Notes under the pieces: generated by a model | Told to the model about the DNA's origin: nothing | Databases searched by the model: none | Seen by the model: only the letters and a program-made list of their open reading frames with translations | In this document: positions 44,384-52,167 of the stretch, piece by piece | Position numbering within the stretch: the first letter of the stretch is position 1 | How the letters are laid out: every line of letters begins with the position of its first letter | Program-made: the position numbers and the translations under genes | From: Propionibacteriaceae bacterium AM104-82 | GTDB lineage: Bacteria; Actinomycetota; Actinomycetes; Propionibacteriales; Propionibacteriaceae | Length of the DNA: 64,000 nt | Assembly (NCBI GenBank): GCA_027658995.1 | Contig: JAQDQK010000007.1 | Span: 1-64,000, forward strand | Direction: 5' to 3'

Positions 44384-45364
44384 TCAGTCCATCTGCTGAC
44401 GGGGATCGAACGCGTCTCGCAGGCCGTCACCGATGAAGTTGATGCACAGCGAGAACACGAGGATGAACATGCCGGGGATCCAGAACAGCCACGGGCGGCC
44501 CGTCAGCGCCGTCTGGTAGGTGCTCACGAGAAGGCCGAGCGACGTGTCGGGGGCCTTCACACCGAAGCCGAGGAACGACAGGGCCGTCTCGGTCAGGATC
44601 GCGGCCGAGATCAGCAGCGTCGCGTTGACGACGATGGTGCCGAGCGCGTTGGGCAGGATGTGGCGCACGATGATGCGTGGGCCGGGGGTGCCGAGCGCGC
44701 GGGCCGCCATCACGAACTCGCGTTCGCGCAGCGACAGCACCTCGCCGCGGACCAGGCGGGCGAGGCCCGTCCAGGACACCAGTGCCAGCACGACGGCGAG
44801 CATCACGATGTTGCCGCCGGTCATCCGGCCGAGCACCGCCGCGAGCACCAGCGTCGGGATGATGATGAACAGGTCGGTCATGCGCATCAGGAAGGCCTCG
44901 GTGATGCCGCGGTAGAAGCCCGCGATGGCGCCGATGGACGTGCCGATGACGGTGGCCATGATGCCGACGGTGAAGGCGATCAGCAGCGACTGCTGCACGC
45001 CGCGCATCACGAGCGCGAAGTAGTCCTTGCCCGTGGTGTCCTGCCCGAAGGGGTGTTCGCCGATCGACGGCGGCCAGAACTTGATGGTCGGTTCGCCGTT
45101 GCCGATCTTCGGGTAGGTGTCGACGAACGTCTTGCCCCACCAGCCGGGGATCGGGCCGTAGCCGATCGAGGTGATGGCGAGCAGGACGATGAAGATCAGG
45201 ATGACCAGCGACACCATCGCGGCCTTGTGACGGAAGAAGCGTCTGCGGACCAACTGGCCCTGCGAGTACGACTTCGTGTTGGTGGTCTCGACGTCGTCCT
45301 CGATGGAGAACATCTTGTCGGTATCTGGCTCGATGGAGGGCATCGTGTTGTTGGGATCACTCAT
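44384..45364 (-). CDS. oppC: Peptide ABC transporter permease OppC
   Basis: This 326-aa inner-membrane protein has six predicted helices and the Opp/Dpp permease loop EFVMAARALGTPGPRIIVRH (near 205-225), with the EAAAxxxGxxxxxxxxxHxLPN pattern, including RHILPNALGTIVV. A long N-terminal cytoplasmic segment (MSDPNNTMPSIEPDTDKMFS) precedes the first helix near residue 38. The central DTTGKDYFALVMRGVQQSLL is family-typical. ATG 45364 lies 9 bp after oppB. The product pairs with OppB to form the channel. No substrate can be read from sequence. Confidence 0.93.
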   Translation of the reverse strand: MSDPNNTMPSIEPDTDKMFSIEDDVETTNTKSYSQGQLVRRRFFRHKAAMVSLVILIFIVLLAITSIGYGPIPGWWGKTFVDTYPKIGNGEPTIKFWPPSIGEHPFGQDTTGKDYFALVMRGVQQSLLIAFTVGIMATVIGTSIGAIAGFYRGITEAFLMRMTDLFIIIPTLVLAAVLGRMTGGNIVMLAVVLALVSWTGLARLVRGEVLSLREREFVMAARALGTPGPRIIVRHILPNALGTIVVNATLLISAAILTETALSFLGFGVKAPDTSLGLLVSTYQTALTGRPWLFWIPGMFILVFSLCINFIGDGLRDAFDPRQQMD

Positions 45365-45373
45365 GGCCGGCTC

Positions 45374-46894
45374 CTATCGCGCGATCCGCGGGTCGAGGAA
45401 GGCGTAGGCGATGTCCGCTACCAGGTTCATCAGCACTGCCGCGGTTCCTGTCACCAGATAGAACGCCATCACGGGTGGTGGATCCACCGCGTCGAGGCCG
45501 ACCTTGAACATGTTGCCCATGCCCTGCCAGCCGAACACCGACTCGGTGATGACCGCGCCGCCGATCAGCGCAGCGAAGTCGAAGGCGACGATCGTGGCAA
45601 GCGGGATCAGCGAGTTGCGGAACGCGTGGCGCGTGATGACCTTGCGCTCCGAGACGCCCTTGGAGCGCGCGGTGCGAATGTAGTCCTGGTTCAGGACGTC
45701 CAGCATCGAGGCGCGGGTGTAGCGCGTGTAGCCGGCGACCGAGATCAGCGTCAGCACGATCGTCGGGAGGATCAGGTGCGTCACCCCGTCGATGAAGTGG
45801 CCCCAGTATGTCGACTCGAAGTTCGGGGTGACCGAACCGATCGTGGGGATCGGGCGCGAGATCTGCTTGAGGTAGGCGTTCCAGTTGCTGAGCGCCAGGT
45901 CGGCGATGGCCGTACCCGAGGCGATGATCGCGACGGTGACCGAGGCGACGATCGCCTGCTTCCTGGAGAACCCACCGAAGACGAGGCCGCAGACGACCGC
46001 GAGCAGGATGGCCGCAACGAAGCACAGCAGCAGCATCGGGGTCGTCGGGGACTTCATCAGGAAGCCGCGCATGATGGCGTAGCCGGCGATGGCGACCAGC
46101 GCGGTCGCGCCGATCGCGTTGCGGACCCGCTTGTTCTGCGGGCCGGAGGTCAGCATCAGCACGATGACGGCCGCGGCGATGACGAGCACCGCGTACAGCG
46201 GGATGCCGAGCATCGGGCGCCGGAACCACTGCACGGCGGAGAAGTAGAACAGCGCACCCGCGAAGACGGCGGCGGCGATGCCGAAGCTGGCGAGGCGGCG
46301 CTTCCACGATCCACCCACCGCGGCGGCGAGGATGAACGCCAGCACGACGGATATGCCGATGACTTGTAATGGTGTGAACTGAGCCTCGACGATCCAGTTG
46401 TTGAACTCGATGGCCGCGTAGTGCTTGAGCAGCACCGCCGCCCAGAACACGGGGAGCGAGAAGAACACGAAGGCCATGAACGTGACCGCGTAGTCGAAGC
46501 CGCTGTACTGGCGGATCGCCGTGAGGATACCGAGCGAGATGCCGATCACGATGGCGAGGAGGGTGGCGACGACGACGAGCCTCAGCGTTGAGCCTGCCGC
46601 CTGCTGCACCAGGTCGCCGACGTTGCGACCCTTGATGTCCTGACCGAGATCACAACTGCCCGTGAAGCACTTGCCGACCCCACTGAGCCAGTCCCAGTAG
46701 CGCTCGTACCACGGCTTGTCGAGGCCCATATGGGCGATGCGCTGCTTGATGAGGTTGTCGCGGTTAGGGGCGTTCGACTCCCGATACTCGGCGAGCGGGT
46801 CGCCAGAGTTGATCGTGAGCACGAACATCAACAGCGAGCCGAGCACGAGGATCAACAAGGAGATCCCCAGGCGTTTCGCGATGTATCTGATCAC
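45374..46894 (-). CDS. oppB: Enlarged peptide ABC transporter permease OppB
   Basis: This permease is 506 aa rather than the usual 310-340. The N-terminal part (1-170) and the C-terminal part (about 370-506, with the DYIRTARSKGVSERKVITRH loop) are normal Opp/Dpp permease. Between them are about 200 extra residues with five or six added hydrophobic helices (such as FILAAAVGG and LVAIAGYAIMRGFL). The frame is continuous with no stop, so the insert is genuine coding sequence. Similar large OppB proteins are familiar in some actinobacteria. The start is GTG 46894 (MIRYIAKRLGISLLILVLGS). Confidence 0.9.
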   Translation of the reverse strand: MIRYIAKRLGISLLILVLGSLLMFVLTINSGDPLAEYRESNAPNRDNLIKQRIAHMGLDKPWYERYWDWLSGVGKCFTGSCDLGQDIKGRNVGDLVQQAAGSTLRLVVVATLLAIVIGISLGILTAIRQYSGFDYAVTFMAFVFFSLPVFWAAVLLKHYAAIEFNNWIVEAQFTPLQVIGISVVLAFILAAAVGGSWKRRLASFGIAAAVFAGALFYFSAVQWFRRPMLGIPLYAVLVIAAAVIVLMLTSGPQNKRVRNAIGATALVAIAGYAIMRGFLMKSPTTPMLLLCFVAAILLAVVCGLVFGGFSRKQAIVASVTVAIIASGTAIADLALSNWNAYLKQISRPIPTIGSVTPNFESTYWGHFIDGVTHLILPTIVLTLISVAGYTRYTRASMLDVLNQDYIRTARSKGVSERKVITRHAFRNSLIPLATIVAFDFAALIGGAVITESVFGWQGMGNMFKVGLDAVDPPPVMAFYLVTGTAAVLMNLVADIAYAFLDPRIAR

Positions 46895-46939
46895 TAGTGG
46901 TCCTTCGGATTACAGAAGACGGCCCCACTGCTAGCGGCG

Positions 46940-46954
46940 GGCCAATCGTTGGCC
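46940..46954. promoter_or_regulatory. Palindrome GGCCAA-TCG-TTGGCC upstream of oppB
   Basis: A perfect 6+6 palindrome with a 3-bp centre lies 46 bp upstream of the oppB start, between it and the oppA terminator. Position and symmetry suggest an operator, but no repressor can be named. Confidence 0.35.
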
Positions 46955-46998
46955 GATCATACGCCAGGTGAGGTTGGGTGACGAGCCCGAAACGCGAA

Positions 46999-47028
46999 GG
47001 GGGCAGGTGGCTCGTGCCACCTGCCCCC
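46999..47028 (-). terminator. Hairpin after oppA, ahead of oppB
   Basis: GGGGGCAGGTGGC pairs perfectly with GCCACCTGCCCCC over a TCGT loop, 31 bp downstream of oppA. It should end most oppA transcripts and leave weaker read-through into oppB-oppC-oppDF. Confidence 0.85.
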
Positions 47029-47058
47029 ACGCGTGTCACTGACTCAGGGAGTCAGAGA

Positions 47059-48927
47059 TCAGCTCATCACCCACTGCGGCGCGTTCCAGACGATCTGGTC
47101 CTGCGTCGAGGTGGGACGGATGTTCTGGACCTTGGCGTCAGCCGCCGACAGACCCGGGTGAGCGAACAGCGGGAGGCCGAAGAGCGTGTCCCACAGTTCC
47201 TTCTCGATGATCTTGGTCTGCTCGGTCTGCTCCGCCTCGTCGAGCGTCGAAGCGAGCTTGCCCCACGCCTCGTCGACCGTCGCGTTGGAGTACTCGCCGT
47301 AGTTCTGCGCCTTGTTGGAGGCGTAGATGTTCTGGCCCGAGGCGATCTGGCCGGAGCCAGCCCAAGCGAACAGCGCGACCTCGTAGTCACCGTTCGGCAT
47401 TTCCTTGTCGAAGAAGGTGGCCGAGTTGGAGTCGATGACGTTGAAGCCGGCGTCCTTGCAGGAGGCCGCGATCTGGGCGACCTGGTCGGCGCGACGCTGG
47501 TTGCCAGCGCGGTAACCGATGCGGACGTCGATCGGGGTCTTCACGCCGGACTCGGCGATCTTGGCCTTGGCCTTCTCGATGTCGACCTTGTCGTACTCGC
47601 CGTTGTAGGCAGCCTTGACGACCTCGTCGTACTTGGGCTCCTGGAACGGGAAGACCTCGCGGGCGTTCATGACGACCGAGTCCTCGTTGATCGGCTTGAT
47701 CAGGTTGTCGACGATCTCCTGGCGGGGAACGCAGTAGGCGAACGCCTGGCGCAGGGCGAGGCCGCCCATGCCCTCACCGTCGGAGAACACGTTGTTCGGA
47801 CGGAAGTTGAAGTCCAGGTGCTCCCAGGTCAGGGTGTCGTAGGTCTCGACCTTGACCGAGTCGCCGATGGCCTGAAGCTGGCCGAGGGTGTCGACGGTGG
47901 GCTGCGGGCCGATGACCTGAACGTCACCGTTCTGCAGGGCCTGAGCCATCTGGGCGTCCTCGATGAAGCGGAAGATCAGGTTCTTGGTGCCCGCGGGGGT
48001 GCCCCAGAACTTGTCGTTGGCCTCGAGCGTCAGGGAGTTGCCGGCCTGCCAGCCGCCTTCCTTCAGCTTGTAGGGACCGGAGGAGGGAACCTCGGAGGCG
48101 TCGGGCAGCTGGCCACCCTCGAACATCCAGCCGGTGTTCCAGAAGTCGGCGACCTTCTTGACGGTCTCGGCGTCCTTAGCCAGGATCGCCTTGGCCAGCG
48201 CGTCGGGCTCGAGCCCGGCCTTCGTGGCGGCGACGTGTGCCGGGAGGGCGGAGCCGATCAGCAGCTTGAAGTCGGGATACTTCTCCTTGTAGACGACCTT
48301 GAAGGTCTTGGAGCCGGCCTCGCCCTCGGGGCCCTCGGGCACGAACTCGGCGAAGGAGGACGAGACGTGGTCGAAGATCGGCGCGGCGTCCTTGTTCTCA
48401 CCGTTGGCGTAGCCGGGGACCAGGAACTCGGGGTTCTGGGCGGCCCAGTCGAGGAGGTAGTCGTTGATGGTGACGGGGGTGCCGTCGGACCACACGGCCT
48501 CATCGGAGATGGTGTACTCGACGGTCAGCGGATCCTCCGAGGTCACCTCGTAGGTGCCGAACTCGGTGTTGTCGCAGATCGTGCCATCGGTACCGAAGTA
48601 GATGAAGCTCGAGAACATGTGGGCGGCAACGCCCGAGTTGTACGTCGAGTAGGTCTTCGAGGTGACCGAGTTGTAGCCGTTCCAGTCGCCGGGGCCACCG
48701 GTGTAGCTGACCTGACCGTCCTTGGTCTCGGTGATGCCGACGTCCTGGAGGCAGGAAGCGGGACCGGCCTCGCCGCCGCCGCCACCGCCACTGGGGCTCT
48801 GGGTCGCGGCGGGCGAGTTGCCGCCGGGAGCCGGGGTGTCGTCCGTTTCAGGGCTGGTGCATGCGCCCAGCAGCAGCGCGCTGCTCAGCACGAGGCCGAG
48901 TCCTGCGCTCGTTCGCCTGAACTTCAT
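47059..48927 (-). CDS. oppA: Extracellular peptide-binding lipoprotein OppA
   Basis: This 622-aa SBP_bac_5 protein binds substrate outside the membrane for the ABC transporter encoded downstream. The signal peptide MKFRRTSAGLGLVLSSALLL runs to lipobox GAC with Cys23, followed by a Pro/Gly/Ser-rich spacer. Family motifs include FNFRPNNVFSDGEGMGGLAL then RQAFAYCVPRQEIVDNL, and KLKEGGWQAGNSLTLEAND-type sequence. ATG 48927 follows CAAGGAG; an upstream frame to 49008 does not look coding. The ligand is likely a short peptide but is not defined. A hairpin separates it from oppB. Confidence 0.93.
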   Translation of the reverse strand: MKFRRTSAGLGLVLSSALLLGACTSPETDDTPAPGGNSPAATQSPSGGGGGGEAGPASCLQDVGITETKDGQVSYTGGPGDWNGYNSVTSKTYSTYNSGVAAHMFSSFIYFGTDGTICDNTEFGTYEVTSEDPLTVEYTISDEAVWSDGTPVTINDYLLDWAAQNPEFLVPGYANGENKDAAPIFDHVSSSFAEFVPEGPEGEAGSKTFKVVYKEKYPDFKLLIGSALPAHVAATKAGLEPDALAKAILAKDAETVKKVADFWNTGWMFEGGQLPDASEVPSSGPYKLKEGGWQAGNSLTLEANDKFWGTPAGTKNLIFRFIEDAQMAQALQNGDVQVIGPQPTVDTLGQLQAIGDSVKVETYDTLTWEHLDFNFRPNNVFSDGEGMGGLALRQAFAYCVPRQEIVDNLIKPINEDSVVMNAREVFPFQEPKYDEVVKAAYNGEYDKVDIEKAKAKIAESGVKTPIDVRIGYRAGNQRRADQVAQIAASCKDAGFNVIDSNSATFFDKEMPNGDYEVALFAWAGSGQIASGQNIYASNKAQNYGEYSNATVDEAWGKLASTLDEAEQTEQTKIIEKELWDTLFGLPLFAHPGLSAADAKVQNIRPTSTQDQIVWNAPQWVMS

Positions 48928-49074
48928 TGATTCTCCTTGTCGTAGACCGACGGAAAGGGGCCACTGATGGGCCATCGTGATTCTGGACCTTAGCGAGTTC
49001 ACGTTCAAATCCGAAAGGGCTCGGGCGATTTGACACCATATCGTTACCGAGTTGTTGCCCGACTTGGGGTTGTG

Positions 49075-50118
49075 CTAGACGACGATTGTCGACACGGGAA
49101 GCCCCGAGTTGGCGGAGAATCCGAACCCGGAGGGGCCGACGCCGGAGGTGATCGCCTCGCTCGCCACGGCGGCGATCATGGCGCCGTTGTCGGTACAGAG
49201 GGCGGGGCGGGGCCTGCGCAGTTCGATGCCGACGGCGGCGGCCCGCTCCTCGAGCAGGGTGCGCAGCCGCGAGTTGGCCGCCACTCCCCCGCCGATCAGG
49301 ATCGAGTTGACGCCCAGGTGCTGCGCGGCGTCGACGGTCTTGGCCGTCAGGACATCGCAGACGGCCTCCTGGAAGCTCGCGGCGACATCGTTGACCGGCA
49401 CGTCGAGGCCGTCGAGCCTGCGCTGCTCGACCCACCTGGCGACGGCCGTCTTGAGGCCGGAGAAGGAGAAGTCGAAGCGGTGCTTCTCCAGGTCGTGGCG
49501 GGCCGTCAGGCCGCGCGGGAAGCGGATCGCCGTCGGGTCCCCGTCCGCCGCCGCCTTGTCGATGACGGGGCCACCCGGGTACGGAAGGCCGAGGATGCGG
49601 GCCACCTTGTCGTAGGCCTCGCCCGCCGCGTCGTCGATGGTCGAGCCGACCTCTGTGATGCTGGTGGCGATGTCCTCGACGTGCAGCAGGGAGGTGTGGC
49701 CGCCCGAGACGAGCAGCGCGAGCGATGGCATCGGGAGCGGCCCGTGGTCGAGCAGGTCGACGGCGACGTGCCCGACGAGGTGGTTGACGCCGTAGAGCGG
49801 CTTGTTGAGGTAGGCGGCCAGCGCCTTCGCCGAGGCGATCCCGACGACGAGCGCGCCCATCAGGCCCGGGCCCGCGGTGACGGCGACGGCGTCGAGGTCG
49901 GCGAGGTCGACGTCAGCGGTCGCGGCGGCGCGTTCGAGGGCCGGGACGAGCGCGGAGAGGTGGGCGCGGCTGGCGACCTCCGGCACGACGCCGCCGAAGC
50001 GGACGTGCAGGTCGACAGAACTGGCGACCTCGTTGGCGAGCAGCGTGCGGCCGCGGACGATGCCGACGCCCGTCTCGTCGCAGGAGCTTTCGAGTCCGAG
50101 AACCAGCGGCTCAGTCAT
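49075..50118 (-). CDS. tsaD: tRNA t6A threonylcarbamoyltransferase TsaD
   Basis: The 347-aa enzyme transfers threonylcarbamoyl to A37 of ANN-decoding tRNAs. It begins [18 protein letters not shown] and has the Fe/Zn-binding HxxxH near residue 117 ([12 protein letters not shown]), the ATP-binding GGHTSLL and the C-terminal [14 protein letters not shown] 50118 gives the family N-terminus. The stop lies at the foot of a minus-strand operon with rimI, tsaB and tsaE upstream, overlapping rimI by 8 bp. TsaC/YwlC, which makes threonylcarbamoyl-AMP, is not in the window. Confidence 0.97.
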   Translation of the reverse strand: MTEPLVLGLESSCDETGVGIVRGRTLLANEVASSVDLHVRFGGVVPEVASRAHLSALVPALERAAATADVDLADLDAVAVTAGPGLMGALVVGIASAKALAAYLNKPLYGVNHLVGHVAVDLLDHGPLPMPSLALLVSGGHTSLLHVEDIATSITEVGSTIDDAAGEAYDKVARILGLPYPGGPVIDKAAADGDPTAIRFPRGLTARHDLEKHRFDFSFSGLKTAVARWVEQRRLDGLDVPVNDVAASFQEAVCDVLTAKTVDAAQHLGVNSILIGGGVAANSRLRTLLEERAAAVGIELRRPRPALCTDNGAMIAAVASEAITSGVGPSGFGFSANSGLPVSTIVV

Positions 50119-50596
50119 CCATGTCCTCCATGTCCCACATGCCGACGGAATCGGCGTCGACGCCCTCGAGGCAGCGCTCGAGCACGAGCGCGTGGGCCCC
50201 GGGGCCGTAGTAGTCGGCGCGGCGGGCGACCTCGCGGAAGCCGTAGCCGCGGTAGAGCGTGATGGCCGGTTCGTTGGTGTGTTCGACCTCGAGCAGCATC
50301 CGGGTGGCGCCCTTGCAGATCGCCCACTGCAGCCCGGAGACGAGCATCACGCGGGCAAACCCGAGGCGGCGCTGGTCGGGGGCGACCACGATGCGGTGCA
50401 GGTCGGCGACGTCGTCGACCAGTTGGAAGCAGGCGACGCCGACCGTCTCGCCCGACTCGCGCCGAGCGATCAGCACGAACCGTCCGTCGCCCTCGAGTTC
50501 GCGGCGCCACGACTCGTCCGACCAGCGCACGTCGAAGCTCGACTCGAGGTCGAGGATGGCGGCGAGGTCGGTGACCTTCGCGGGCTCGACGATCAT
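50111..50596 (-). CDS. rimI: Ribosomal-protein-S18-alanine N-acetyltransferase (RimI-like)
   Basis: The 161-aa GNAT acetyltransferase has the acetyl-CoA loop [17 protein letters not shown] (about 70-86) and [16 protein letters not shown]. RimI acetylates the N-terminus of ribosomal protein S18 in Escherichia coli and is often clustered with tsa genes in actinobacteria. The stop lies within the tsaD 5' end (8-bp overlap), and tsaB overlaps the start by 4 bp. ATG 50596 is chosen, as an upstream extension would enter tsaB coding sequence. A loosely charged C-terminus ([17 protein letters not shown]) is unusual. Confidence 0.9.
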   Translation of the reverse strand: MIVEPAKVTDLAAILDLESSFDVRWSDESWRRELEGDGRFVLIARRESGETVGVACFQLVDDVADLHRIVVAPDQRRLGFARVMLVSGLQWAICKGATRMLLEVEHTNEPAITLYRGYGFREVARRADYYGPGAHALVLERCLEGVDADSVGMWDMEDMDD

Positions 50597-51237
50597 CGGG
50601 CGCGCAATCGCGGCAGGGCCGACTTGGGCTTGCCAGGCACCGTGGCGTCGGCAGGACGCAGATAGTAGGGCTCGTCGCCTGCCGCCTCCAGGCTGGCCCA
50701 CTGGGACGCGAGCACGCCCGGGTCGAGCGCGTCGGGGCCCTGCAGGTCGAACAGGCCGCGGTAGGCCTCAGGGATGGCGCCCGCGACCGGGAGCTTCGGC
50801 AGCGCCTCGGGGGCGCTGACCTGCGGCGCGCCCTGGGGCGTGCCGTCTGCCGAATACCGGCGCCAGTACAACTCCTTGCGGCGCGCGTCTGCCGCGACCA
50901 CGAAGGCCTCGGGTGCGCCCTGGTCGGCGAACTGGCGGGCGACGACGTCGAGCGAGCAGACGCCGTGCGGCGTGCGGCCCGCGGCGTAGGCGAGGGTCCA
51001 GGCGGTGGCGACGCCGACGCGCAGCCCCGTGAACGGTCCGGGGCCCATGCCGACGGCGAACTCGTCGATGTCGGTCAGCGCGATGCCGGCCGTCTCGCAC
51101 GCCTTGAGCACGAGCGGCAGCAGTTCCTCGACGTGGGCGCGGGTGTCTGCGACGATCTCGCGTGCCGCGATCCCGGTGCCGTTGGCCAGCCCGACCGCGA
51201 CGTAATGGCTCGTGTCGATGCCCAGGGTCCAGCTCAC
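50593..51237 (-). CDS. tsaB: tRNA t6A synthesis protein TsaB
   Basis: This 214-aa TsaD-like protein forms the t6A core complex with TsaD and TsaE. Family motifs: LGIDTSHYVAVGL, ETAGIALTDIDEFAVGMGPG then PFTGLRVGVATAWTLAYAAG, and VVAADARRKELYWRRY. TsaB has no catalytic metal site; it stabilises TsaD. The start is GTG 51237, which overlaps the tsaE stop (GTGA). The much longer frame to 51774 is a shadow of the tsaE gene. It is coupled downstream to rimI by a 4-bp overlap. Confidence 0.95.
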   Translation of the reverse strand: MSWTLGIDTSHYVAVGLANGTGIAAREIVADTRAHVEELLPLVLKACETAGIALTDIDEFAVGMGPGPFTGLRVGVATAWTLAYAAGRTPHGVCSLDVVARQFADQGAPEAFVVAADARRKELYWRRYSADGTPQGAPQVSAPEALPKLPVAGAIPEAYRGLFDLQGPDALDPGVLASQWASLEAAGDEPYYLRPADATVPGKPKSALPRLRAR

Positions 51238-52154
51238 GGCTGCCTCCTCAGTTCGTCCAGCGCCCCGGCCCAGCGAGGGCCGATGCCGGTCAGGAAAACG
51301 GTGCGCTCGTCGCTGCTCTGCCCCCGCAGGATGTCGATCTCCAACCGGTCGTCCGCGAGCCACTCGGCCAGCCCGCTCCCCCATTCGACGAGGGTGACGG
51401 CGTCCGGGAGCGACGCGTCGAGGTCGATGTCGGCCAGTTCGGAGGCGGCGCCGAGCCGGTAGGCGTCGACGTGCACCAGCGCGGGGCCGTCGCCCTTCGG
51501 CGGGTGGACGCGGGAGATGACGAAGGTGGGCGAGATGACGGGGCCCTGCACGTCGAGGCCCTCGCCGATGCCCTGCGTGAGGGTCGTCTTGCCCGCGCCG
51601 AGGTCGCCGGTGGCGACGATCACGTCCCCGGCGCGCAGCAGGCCCGCGAGCCTGCTGCCGAGGTCGCGCATGTCGTCGGCGGTCGGCACGTCGAGCACGA
51701 CGGGAAGGTCGCGCCCCATCCACACGCCGTGCGGCGCAGGCTCGAGGACCTCGAAGCCGTGCTCGGCCCACCAACTGATCAGCTCGGGGAACTCGGTGCG
51801 GGCCACGAGCCGGGCGCGGCGGGCACCCAGGTCGGCCGCGACGGTCAGCGCCGAGGCGATCATGTCGCGCGCGACGCCGTGGCCCGCGGCCTCCGGCACC
51901 ACTGACACCCTGCGGAGCGCGACGGTGTCCCCGTCCAGTTCCAGCAGCACGCCTGCGATCATCCTGCCGTCGGCCTCCACCACGACGCCGGTGCCCTCGA
52001 CGAGGTCGCGCTCGATGTCGGCGACCTCGTCGGAGAGCGCGTCGGCGGGCGGGTCGACCGGCCTGCGGGCCGAGAACGCCTCCCGGATGACGCGCAGCAG
52101 TTCGGCGGCGTCGGAGGGGGCCGCGACCCGCAGGGTGAGTTCAGCAGATTCCAT
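51234..52154 (-). CDS. tsaE: GNAT acetyltransferase-TsaE fusion (t6A ATPase subunit)
   Basis: The 306-aa chain joins two domains. Residues 1-150 are a GNAT acetyltransferase (SVVPEAAGHGVARDMIASAL, the acetyl-CoA motif, then ARLVARTEFPELISWWAEHG). Residues 155-306 are TsaE, with Walker A ATGDLGAGKTTLTQG (about 181-195), ISPTFVISR and LVHVDAYRL. Usual TsaE is only about 150 aa. The same operon encodes RimI, another GNAT protein, so this may be a second acetyltransferase tied to translation. ATG 52154 starts the GNAT domain at MESAELTLRV. It lies 13 bp after the DEAD-box gene. Confidence 0.93.
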   Translation of the reverse strand: MESAELTLRVAAPSDAAELLRVIREAFSARRPVDPPADALSDEVADIERDLVEGTGVVVEADGRMIAGVLLELDGDTVALRRVSVVPEAAGHGVARDMIASALTVAADLGARRARLVARTEFPELISWWAEHGFEVLEPAPHGVWMGRDLPVVLDVPTADDMRDLGSRLAGLLRAGDVIVATGDLGAGKTTLTQGIGEGLDVQGPVISPTFVISRVHPPKGDGPALVHVDAYRLGAASELADIDLDASLPDAVTLVEWGSGLAEWLADDRLEIDILRGQSSDERTVFLTGIGPRWAGALDELRRQP

Positions 52155-52167
52155 AGCGCACGCGATC

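Noticed and set aside
42713-46369. Plus-strand open frame of about 1200 codons opposite the peptide transporter genes
   Set aside because: Opp permease and ATPase motifs are on the minus strand. The plus frame has no motif or ribosome-binding site.
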